A program made the translations under genes and the position numbers. Below, piece by piece: positions 25,881 to 35,750 of a stretch of DNA of 64,000 bases (position 1 is its first letter; each line of letters starts with the position of its first letter). The notes below the pieces were generated by a model, which was not told where the DNA came from, did not search any database, and worked only from the letters and a program-made list of their open reading frames with translations. Source of the DNA: Phorcus lineatus (taxonomy: Eukaryota > Mollusca > Gastropoda > Trochida > Trochidae); NCBI GenBank assembly GCA_921293015.1, contig OV121081.1, positions 72,991,022 to 73,055,021 of the forward strand, given 5' to 3'.

Positions 25881-26364
25881 AAAATTACGTTGTGAGAACA
25901 TTGTTACAACGTTACCTTTACGTCTCAGGGACATCAGCATGAAACATCCTCGGAACGTCCCTCTTGTGGAGTCGATAAGTCCCAACAACGAAATTTTGGA
26001 CTTTAACGCGACCTAACAATAACGTTCCTACAACGCACACGACTTCCAAATAACACTAGAAGTTTAAAGGAATACTTTGTTAGGCTGCGCGTACCATATT
26101 TGTTTTAATAGACGGTGGTTACTAATAAAAAGCGAATGGTGGGTAGTGAAATATGCACATTCTCTTCGCACTCAGAATTTTCCAATTATTGAACATGGAG
26201 TCAAGATTGCGAATCAAAGGCGTCGAGTTTCTATTATAACAAATATGATAATGGAATATTCGGATTAGCCATACTATTACAAGGTAAAAAACAGACAGGG
26301 ATAAACTATACAAAATTGTTTATTCAGCCTTAGAATGTATAAGGGAAAACGCGTTTCTTCATTG

Positions 26365-26430
26365 TTCTCGCTTCATTGTACATGTTTCTTCACAGCACTG
26401 TTCAGGAGCCGAGGAACGTTCTGTAAAATA
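26365..26430 (-). CDS. Candidate last exon of the outer element's gene
   Basis: On the minus strand a good acceptor (TTTATTTTACAG, ending near 26,430) is followed by a short open stretch ending at a stop: NVPRLLNSAVKKHVQ or, in another frame, RSSAPEQCCEETCTMKREQ. An AATAAA signal follows near 26,315. The splice site, stop and poly(A) signal together suggest a true 3' end of a gene. The frame cannot be decided from sequence alone. Confidence 0.35.
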
Positions 26431-26635
26431 AAAATGAAAATAATGATAAACAGAATAAACCGTTCCAAAAAATACATAAAACACTGTGAATCGATGGTTT
26501 TATGTATGGAGCCTATTATCTAAATATATCATGTTGTATCCTTTCAAGTATTTCAATTAGTTTTAATTCTGCTTATATATACATATAAAGCTTTAAGCGT
26601 TCATTACACATAATATTTATCATTAGTGGGTACCT

Positions 26636-26750
26636 GAGAGTAAGATGAGTTCCCCTGTGTAGATGGAGCAAGCTAGAACACTAAGATTCATGTTGGCTGT
26701 CTTACTCTTCCCTGCCTCTCCGGTCCTCCGCCTCGTCTACCTCGAGCAGC
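26636..26750 (-). CDS. Candidate internal exon of the outer element's gene
   Basis: A GC-richer patch in AT-rich DNA. On the minus strand a pyrimidine tract (TTTCTTTTTCTTTTC) leads to candidate acceptors, then an open frame with GEAGKSKTANMNLSVLACS, then donor CTCAG/GTACC at about 26,636. I recognise no domain. Its phase allows joining to the downstream candidate exon in one of its two open frames. Confidence 0.3.
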
Positions 26751-27135
26751 CCAAGAAAAGAAAAAGAAAATTGAGTATTTCATAATACTGACAACACAAT
26801 TTGATAGTTGTTCGTAAAGATACAATCGACTGATGGGCACTATAGTGTGCATACTTACGAAATATTGGTGACTTCATTAAAAAGTCATGTAAAGGTAGCG
26901 ATTCCCGTTGACTTTAAATATGTTTCACAAACATAGAAATTAAATTTTATATGAATGCCTGACATTTAATTAATAATTGATATGAATAAGAATGGTCCTT
27001 ATCTTTTGGAAATAGATTTATGCTCATTTTACGCTACTCAAATAATTGCATCATTTCAGATGTTCGGAATATTCAGCACATGACGGGGCAATCATGAATT
27101 TCAACGTATCAATTTTGTTATCACAGAAAGAAGTA

Positions 27136-27819
27136 CAGTGCTGTCGGGTAAAGCTACGCACCTAAGAGATACATGATCATTCATCCGAGAAATGTACAAT
27201 ATATTTGATATAAACAACGTCATTGTTAAAGTTTAGAGCTTCGTTGATAATATTAAAGTATATATTGTGAAGTGTTTTTGTCAGTGACACTGAAAGTTTT
27301 CAAACGACTACCCAACTAAATATTTCATTTGTCGGCATATGTAGCCTAAAGATATACAGACAGTGTTTGAATACACCAAACATTTCCATCATCATGATTT
27401 TCATAGATTTTGAAATTGATTTCTGAAGTTTAGGCAAGGACAAGCCGATATTTGGTTCAGTATTTTGGTTTCCATTGACAATTGTTATGTGAGAAGAAAA
27501 ATGTTTAAAGACGACATGTTTCCTATGAATTTTGTCAGTTGTTACCAATTTCTATGTCTTTTTTGCCTCTTATCACCATTTAGTTAGAGAGGCTCTACCT
27601 TCAACCCCATTAGATAGTTAGAATGCGGTTCCATTGCGAGAATAGAGCAATTGGCGACAGAAATTTCGGTCTTATCACCATTTAACGTTTTTAACCTTTT
27701 CAAAAACTTCATGATATCTTTCAAGATGCAAAGACGTCAATGTATTACAAGCTCACACTCATCCTGATTTACAAGGTTAATAAGTTTGTGCAAGTGCGCA
27801 TCTTTACCCGACACGGCTG
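27136..27819. mobile_element. Tc1/mariner-like MITE, copy A
   Basis: 684 bp with ends CAGTGCTGTCGGGTAAAG and, inverted, CTTTACCCGACACGGCTG, flanked by TA on both sides (27,134-27,135 and 27,820-27,821). TA duplications and CAGTG termini fit Tc1/mariner. It has no transposase frame. Confidence 0.8.
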
Positions 27820-27858
27820 TACATTTCGCCTACAATGTATCACTGTACACTAACCATA

Positions 27859-28456
27859 CAGTGTTGTCGGGTAAAGCTACGCACCTCAGAGATACATGTT
27901 CATGCTTCAGAAAAAAATACAGTATATGGGATAAGAACCATGTCACTGTTAAAGTTTAGAGCTTCACTGATATCATTGATGTAAAATATACAACTTGAAA
28001 TGTGTTTGTCAGTGACAGTGAAAGTTTGCCAACGACTACTCCCCTATTCCCGTAAGTCGGCATGTGTCGGCTAAAGATACGCACGCAGGGTTTGACTACA
28101 CCTAACATTTCCAATTTAATGATTTTGATAGATTTTAAAACTGATTCCTTAAGTCTAGGTAAGGATAAACCGATAGTCAGAACAATATTTTGGTTTCCAT
28201 TGCAGTTGTTGTGTGGGAAGGCAAACTGTTTGATGACTACATGTTAGCTAGGAATTTTGTCAGTTTTTCCCAGTTTTGTGCCAATAATCAACATAAATTT
28301 TTTTTTACCTTTTCAAAAACTTCATGATATCATCTTAATTGCCTAAAGATTCATAGACATAAATCAATTTCAAGCTAACACTCATCTGATTTACTGGGTT
28401 AAGTTTTGTCCGAGTGCGTATCTTTACCCTCCGCGTATCTTTACCAGTCACGGCTG
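27859..28456. mobile_element. Tc1/mariner-like MITE, copy B
   Basis: 598 bp, same family and same orientation as copy A, only about 39 bp to its right, with TA flanks. The right end carries a small extra duplication of the CGTATCTTTACC motif. A third, partial left end (CAGTGATCGCGGGTATAGC) lies at about 28,625-28,720. Confidence 0.8.
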
Positions 28457-28739
28457 TATATATTTGAAATATCTTGACATTCATCGACGTTTCCTCACGT
28501 TTATTCGTTTAGATTTATTATTCACCTTCACTTTCTGCTGGTTATCTACTAAAAGATTTTTACTTCACCAACATGTTTGCATTGTTTATATGAAACACAA
28601 ATAAAGATTTTGTGTAATGTTATCACAGTGATCGCGGGTATAGCTACTTACCCGCGAGATAAAGAATCATTTATTCAAATATTATAGATAGTTAGGTTTA
28701 AAAGACGTACAGTCGTACTGCATCCATCTAATAAACAAT

Positions 28740-28918
28740 GGAACTGAATGTCAAACACAAAGCCTGCACTCGGTGAACTCGCAAACAGCTGATTGAAATA
28801 CTTTTCAAACTCCGTGCAGCACTTGTGACAGACGATGCGTCATCAAGCAAGAAATGCTATGCCGTAACACTGTAAGGAGTTTGACCGTGTTTTCGGAGCC
28901 GAGCCGGCGACAACAAAA
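28740..28918 (-). pseudogene. Degraded exon of the outer element's gene, zinc-site half
   Basis: On the minus strand, after an acceptor (TTGCTAGGCAG), a frame in phase with the candidate first exon at 34,723 reads GSAPKTRSNSLQCYG and then, after two adjacent stops (TGATGA), VCHKCCTEFEKYFNQLF. The first exon supplies CxxC and this one supplies a second CxxC followed by an F..Y..L helix. That pattern resembles ZAD/THAP-like N-terminal zinc domains, but this is inference. The stops suggest that this gene is dead. The hAT element lies immediately upstream, in what would be intron 1. Confidence 0.35.
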
Positions 28919-28939
28919 CTGCCTAGCAATCATAATGAT

Positions 28940-31900
28940 CAGGGTTGTCAAAAAGAATTTAAGTAGAAGGCAATATTGCTTTAGTAGAAGGCACCCAAAC
29001 TGCGAGTTTGGCCGACGGCCGGAGGCCGGAGCAGGGGAGAGCACGAGAGGGGGCATTGCCCCCGCTCGTTGGTGGGGGTCCGGGGGGCCTCCCCCGGGAA
29101 TTTTTTTAAAAATGGATGCTGTTATATGCAATTTCAGGCCCTCTTTTTGTGATTTTCCTGACATTTAGCACCTGAATAAATAGTCATTTTTTAATATTGA
29201 TAAAATAATTCCATTTTTTTCTCTCTTTTACAGACAGTGTGACTGGAGTAAAAATGAAGACTTGAACACTGGTGTTTTAAATTGATGTCAACTTTTAATG
29301 ACAGTAAATGAGAAAATATTGAATAATAGAATCACACAATTTCATTCCGGATAAAACCTACTCTTGTCATATCACAGTAAAAACAAATCCTGTAACTTTA
29401 GTAGTAAAAAAGTTAACAGAGAAATGATGTTGTAAGTGATATTTCATTACTAACCAATCTTCAGGATCAGAATTATCTACAACAAGTAATCATTTTCAAA
29501 AACATAATAATAGGTTATTAGCACTAACATTTCTACAAGCTATGGAGTGAAGTATTTCATTACATGATAATGCACATTTTGAGAATGTTTACTGTTTTAA
29601 TTCTTTGAATTTTCAGTCTAGTTGAGCTCACAAAAATGATGTTGTAAGTGACATTTCATTACTAACCAATCTTCAGGATCAGAATTATTCAAATCTACAA
29701 CAAGTTATCATTTTCAATAACATAATAATAGCACTAACATTTCTACAAGCTATGGAGTAAAGTATTTCACTACATAATAATGCACATTTTGAGACTGCAA
29801 GCACATATCAGTATGACTCAGTCAAATTCATCATAGTCGCTTTCAAAAGCAGAATCACTGTCACTCTCTGGTGACAGACCGATGGAAACAGCAGCTGCTA
29901 TTTCCTCCTGTTCTTGCAGAAGAACTTGTACTGGGTCAGCATCAAGGCAGACTTCTTCCAATACATGATGTCCAGCATTGTCCTCTGTTTCATTTTCTAC
30001 AAGTGTAGGCTTGGTTGTAACAGTTTCCCTTCCTTTCCTTTTCAGCTTCTTCCGGCGCTTTTCTTTCAACCAGGATGTGACAGCCTTGTTGACAGTGTCT
30101 GTGCTGGATTCGGAGGATGGTCCATTGATTGCCACATGCATGAGGGAATTCAGCATGTCATTGTTGAGTCTGTTCCTTGACTTGGTCTTTGTGATTTTCA
30201 GGATGCTAGCCCCTCTCTCTGGCCAGGCATTGCTGCATGGAAGACACAAACCAACTTCCACAACATACAGCAGCTCCTCAAATAAATCTGGATGGAATAT
30301 TCCCTTGTTCTTGACAATAAAGCTCATAACATAGGTACTGCTTTGACATCCATCTGGCACTTTCAAGGACTTCTGTGAAAGAAAATATTTCACCTGGTTC
30401 CACTGAGACTTCAGTTTGGAAATTCTTTCATTTTCTTCATGGTAGAAGTGCTTTCCAAGTACTTCGATTTCTTCCATACCATATGGGCCTAGGTCATCAT
30501 CTGGCAAGGAATGTGGATCAAACACAGCATATGCACTGATGACTTCAGGAAACGATCCCAGTCTTCCCTCCATGTTTGATGACAACGCATCTGTGTACTT
30601 GCCAAGTAAAGATGCCAGCTCCTTCTCTGTGTTCTTCGTCATTCTAAGGGTGTCGGAGACGTGGGTGTACTTGGAGTCGATGTCACTTTTCAATTTCTCC
30701 AGTGGGTCCATGCTTTCCTTTACTTCCAGCAACTCTGCTTGAACTCTCCTCACTGCTGGTTTCACCATTGAAAAGTGAAATCTTCCTGCTTGAAACTGCT
30801 GAGAGAGCCTGGAGAGGATGGGAAGAATGGCATTCAAAATATACAGAGTCCCTAGGAATTTCACTTCTCTCATTTTCATCAGGAGACCAAGGCCTGTGGC
30901 ATCCTCAAGTTGCTGTAGAGTTAACACAATAGCTTCAAAGTCGCGAACTGCGGCACTCACTGAAGCTCCAAAACTCAACCAACGAGTCTGACATGCCTTT
31001 TGTAGACGTCTGGATAGCAGTTTCTCAGATTTCTTGGGGTTTGACAGATGTACACTGTTTAGTGCCAACTGGCATTTCAAGAAGCATGCCATCTTCTTGG
31101 GGGAATTCTTGAAATAATACCATAGTTGGCGAAGGGTATCTTCCACTCCTCTGATGACTTTCAGATCATTACAGCTGTCGGTACATGCCAATGCTAGTCG
31201 ATGACATACACAATGAATGTTTAACAGTTTTCCATTTTTTTCACGGAGTTTGGCTGCCACACCATTTGCCTTGCCAAGCATGACACTTGCTCCATCGGTC
31301 GACAAGCCCATAAGGTTTCCAACATCTAGCCCTGCTTCATCTAGGTCTTTCAGCACCAGCGTTTTGATGGCATCTGCATTGCAGGATTCAAAGTCCTCAA
31401 GAACATTTTGTGCTGACATAAAAGATATTTCACATTTCTGTGTCTCAGTGTCCCAGTACTGAATGAATGTTACAAGTTGAGAGCATACTGCTATGTCGGT
31501 CACTTCATCTATCATGATTCCATAGGCCTTGGCCTGTCTTACTCTGTCCACAACATCGAGCCTCACAGTGTGACCCACGGTCAAAAATATTTCCCGTATG
31601 GAACCTGTTGATGTGTGGTTAAAGTACTGCAACCTTGATACACCTATTACATTCTTCATGAACTTCAAAAGCGAAAGCAATTTGCGGTTGGCAACAAATT
31701 CTTTCATCATCCAATATATGGTGGAAAATACATCATTCAGAACTTTGGTCTCCACTTCATTTCTCTCAACAGTCACTTGGTGAAATACAGAGAGCCTTTG
31801 CATGAGGTCTGCATCAATAGCCGCAAGATGATTGCTGGATGACATGTGCTTCTTAATGGAATCTTCTTTCAAACGTATGGAAGGCTGTTGAATAAATATC

Positions 31901-34381
31901 TGGCTTTTGTTTTGAGAATTTTTCATGTTGTGTTTTTTGCACAGCATGCAAAAAAATCCCTGTCCCTCAACATAGCAGATCGACCAATATTTTGGACTTG
32001 CTAGCCATTCATGTTTGAACTTGTCAGGCTTCTTTTTCTCTTTTATTTTTAATTCTTCTAGCTTTCGAAGGCGAGACTTTTCATCGGTGGACAGCGAAAA
32101 GCAAGTTGATTTGCACTTGAAGTAGTTGTGAAGATTCTCAGATGGCCACATTGGTTGAATGGTTGACAACGCTTCTTCGTCAGACCAGAGGACTGGTTGT
32201 GGATTACCTGAAATAAAAATTATTACATGAACACCATGTCAACAGAAAAACATCTTCATTAAATGGAAATGTAACCACACATTCTCCCCAATTTAATTGA
32301 TGAATTAATTTGATTGTGCTTGCTTTATGATGATTCTAACCTGAAGTCGACTGGTTAACTTGGCTTGGAGGGATAGACTCTGGCTCGTCACGAGTGGTAC
32401 CGGGACGAGGAGGGACTGACTTCGACTCATCATGGGAAGGACCAAGAGTAGCAGTGGAATCTGTGCCAGTTTCTGAAAATAAGATTTCAAATTATTCTTA
32501 AGAAAAGTTCCAGTTCCATGGAAACCGCCAAAATTTTAAAATTTCAGAATATTGAAAACACCAAAAGGCACAACTACATGTGAAGATCTGTCAATATACC
32601 AATTTTTATGAAGCTCACGGTTTCCGAGTTCTGCCCCGGAAACGATTTGATCATGGACAGACGGACGGACAGACTACATGTATATCTCCCTGCATTATAT
32701 GTCAGGAGGATAATAAATGGTGAACATGGGGATATACCTGAATAAGTTTCTTTACTTCCGGCCACAGACTTCGTCACAGATGTGGAGACAGATTCATCAT
32801 CAGCAACTCTGTTTTCTAGAAAAATATATATTTACAGTTACTTACTGTAATTATTTCTAAACAGCAAGGACATGACTCTATAAAATATATTTTATCTAAT
32901 TTTATAATATTATAATGTCCAATTAATACACATGATGACATTACATGAAACGAAACATAGAACTTAATTTGAAATTATATAGCCATGATATTTATTTGGT
33001 TCCTATTACACAAAGTTATGTGCTAATAAACTTTAACATCATGGTTTAACTATAGAATAAGAAGTAGTTTGTATCCAACACCCAAGAAATGAGAACAGAA
33101 AAGATATATTGAGTAGGATGGTAAATCAAAGCCATATGATAGAAAGCAGACTAATAAACTGACAGGCGAAAGAAAGTATAACACTCATTTGTTTACAATT
33201 AATTCAATAGTTTACAGAAATGAGATGCATTTGATTATGGCACGATACAATAACCCCTATCCCCTATCCCCTATAGTTTGAATGACTTATTTAAATCATT
33301 ATTCAAAGTAGACAGGGGGTAAAAAACGAAAATTACACCAACAGCCCCTATCATATTCAAAATGTTGTAAATGTGTGCAGGATGAAGCATATGATAAATA
33401 CAAATGAGCCATATACTTTCTTTTGCCCATCAGTGTCACTGTATTAATAGCAGAAAGTAAATGTAATGAAAAATGAAAACATGCACCTCAATATACTAAT
33501 GTCATACCATCACCATCACTATTATTAAATTACTTACAGACAAATATGCTGGAACAAAGTAAAAGGAAACAAAAATATACAAATAAATCAAGGAAACAAA
33601 AATATTTATATATAAATAAATTTTTATGTTTTGCAAAACGAAAATGAAAAACGAAAATAAAATAATTCTTGTCGAAAAATATTGTCATTTACGTATTACT
33701 ATTCTCAAAACGAAATAATTCATGTTTGTATTGCAAGCTGGAACTAATTTCGCTATATATGCTCATTTTATTAAAAATATATTCAATATTGATGTAAACA
33801 TGACCTACGTGTTTCAACCATGAAATGAATTTGCTGAATAAGAAATATAAATGCGTGAAAATAGCAGGAGCAGGCCATATTCTTTCGAATCGGCTTATTA
33901 TAAGCTCATCCGCTATGAATACGTACCTTGAATAGGCTTTTCTGTCGATGAGACTGGCTGGAAAAAGACATCTAACATTCGTTGCCGCTTCCCAGGCGCC
34001 ATTTTGAAGGAAAGCGCAATGCATTGTGGGTTACATGCTTACCTCCCTTGTGAAACTGGTTCTCCTTTGGACTTGCGCAGCCAGCTTAGCGCGGTTAGCC
34101 AACTCTTTAGCGAAGGCAGGAACCCAGTCTTACGAAATTTATCACTCAACATCGGGAGATACGTCAATATTTGTCAGAAATGTCCGAAGGGATAACGGTG
34201 TTGTTGATATTCGCACAATCGCAACGATATTAGATTTAGATTGGCGAGAATTAGTCAAGGCAGGGAAATCAATATTTACTTTTTGAACTATTAAAAAATG
34301 GTTTGTATTTGATTTGTAGACGGCGACAACATGTGAGTAGGCGGCGATATCGCCGGTCGCCGCCGTATTTTGACAACCCTG
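28940..34381 (-). mobile_element. hAT DNA transposon, apparently complete
   Basis: 5442 bp with perfect 14-bp terminal inverted repeats CAGGGTTGTCAAAA (28,940-28,953) and TTTTGACAACCCTG (34,368-34,381). The flanking 8-mers ATAATGAT and TTAATGTT agree at six of eight positions, compatible with a decayed 8-bp duplication, the hAT hallmark. It contains a four-exon transposase gene on the minus strand. The left subterminal part is very GC-rich (29,010-29,100, with CCCCCGGG-type palindromes) and the right subterminal part has GGCGGCGATATCGCCG. It sits inside the 10.3-kb element, so it arrived later. Confidence 0.85.
29818..34002 (-). CDS. hAT transposase, ZNF862-like, four exons, 891 aa
   Basis: Exons on the minus strand are 34,002-33,927, 32,815-32,738, 32,472-32,341 and 32,207-29,818. 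All three junctions have GT/AG and the same phase 1, and the joined frame is open for 891 codons. The start [14 protein letters not shown] is typical of these proteins. In full-length numbering there is a TTF/BED-like zinc finger (C182, C185, H216, H222), a transposase core with D329 (IMIDEVTD) and D400 (LSTDGASVM), the [10 protein letters not shown] box, QTRWLS, and the C-terminal dimerisation region with [10 protein letters not shown] (E759) and an INGP end. D, D and E are all present, so it could be active. It would cut and paste DNA at hAT ends in the nucleus. The tail is acidic ([15 protein letters not shown]). Introns are 1111, 265 and 133 nt. Related domesticated host genes exist (ZNF862, C17orf113), but the flanking hAT ends argue for a resident transposon. 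Confidence 0.88.
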
Positions 34382-34637
34382 TTAATGTTGGTCAAATGGA
34401 TATGAAATAACTAAAAATGTCTAAAAAGAAAACTAAGATAGTAAATTGACTGTTATATAATGCTATAGGACATACAGCAGTAGTCTATTTACTTCTAATT
34501 TTGTATCATATCTTCCTCTATGAGAGGAGATCTAGGCCTTGGCTATTTATCGTAACGATGATCATAAATCAAAAGTGCGTAAATTGTGTTAAACTCCAAT
34601 GATACAAAGTATGCATAAAAGTTCTAAAACAACTTAC

Positions 34638-34723
34638 CTCAGAGCTTTGGGAAGGATCGAAGAGACGCCAGTGCCAAAAAACTTGCAAAGTAAACATTGA
34701 TTCCCCACGGCGACGTCAAACAT
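34638..34723 (-). CDS. Candidate first exon of the outer element's gene
   Basis: On the minus strand a strong start context (GCCGCC before ATG at 34,723) opens 28 codons including GNQCLLCKFFGTG, ending at a consensus donor GAG/GTAAGTT at 34,638. CxxC suggests half of a zinc site; the second half may be the degraded exon at 28,740-28,918. It lies outside the hAT ends and inside the outer element. Confidence 0.4.
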
Positions 34724-34740
34724 GGCGGCCAAGTACTCGT

Positions 34741-34800
34741 TTGTGACGTAATCGTTACGACGTCATGTTTTATATGACGTCATGTGCATTTGTAATGGCG
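34741..34800 (-). promoter_or_regulatory. CRE-like cluster, candidate promoter
   Basis: Just upstream of the candidate first exon are TGACGTAA, ACGACGTCAT and a perfect TGACGTCA (34,775-34,782) within about 40 bp, and CATGGCGGCC at the start codon. CREB/ATF-type sites near a start are common in animal promoters. Function is inferred. Confidence 0.35.
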
Positions 34801-35099
34801 CGAAACGTACGCCTTGTACAATTTCGTATCAAAGTTGAGAAATTTATGATGTATGATAGATAACAAGTACATCGCAGCGACGCCAAGATATCCCATTGTG
34901 GTTTTAACTTACTGTTACTACTGTTTCCTTTTTCAATTCATAGAACTGATTAATTAATGTGGATATATTTTTGATATCACAGAATAACTTTCTTTCGTTT
35001 AGGCCTATATGTTTGATGAAAGATGCGTGATGAAGACTTGTAACGCATGTAAGACTAGGCATCACATAACTACGTTAAATACGTAATACTTACAACTAG

Positions 35100-35750
35100 A
35101 GATATAACGTTACATTTTTCGTATTTAATACGTCGCAGATACGTCAGGAAATAACATTACCAGTAACAGGCTCTCTTTGAATATTTGACCATCGTATATT
35201 GTTTTTACTGCTTCGTTTGTGTATCCCAAGATTAAATGTACATTTTTCTTTCATGTTACTGGATAACTTATCTACTGTTATATCCCGTAAATGGCACGTA
35301 ATCAGGACGTTGTGAGGACGTACCACTGGACGTGACATAACTACGTTACATTTACGTAAAACATACGTAGAACACAACGTCGTAACAACGTTGAGGAATG
35401 ACGTTAATTTTTCGTACTTAGTACGTCGAAGATACGTCAGGAAATAACATTACCAGTAACAGGCTCTCTTTGAATATGTGAACATCAGATATTGTTTTTG
35501 CTGCTTCGTTTGTGTATTCCCAGATTATATGTACATTTTTCTTTCATGTTACTGGATAACTTTTCTACTATTATATCCCATAAAAGGCACGTAATCAGGA
35601 CGTTGTGAGGACGTACCACTGGACGTGACATAACGTTACATTGACGTAAAAAATACGTATAACACAACGTCGTAACAACGTTGAGAAATTACGTTATTTT
35701 TTTCGTACTTAGTACGTCGCAGGTACGTCAGGAAATTACGTTACCAAAAT
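35100..35750. repeat. Right subterminal tandem repeats (about 295 bp)
   Basis: Two units plus part of a third, seen at ATAACATTACCAG (35,151 and 35,446). They are rich in TACGTC, ACGTTG and related palindromes like those at the left end, although the unit sequence differs. Confidence 0.88.

Noticed and set aside
29818-31783. Several plus-strand frames of 60-118 residues
   Set aside because: Antisense shadows of the transposase exon.
33252-33274. CCCCTAT repeats resembling telomere repeats
   Set aside because: Only about three units and not TTAGGG; too short to mean a telomeric insertion.
34026-34286. 86-residue plus-strand frame with a hydrophobic start
   Set aside because: It lies in the hAT promoter end, opposite the transposase first exon, with no supporting context.
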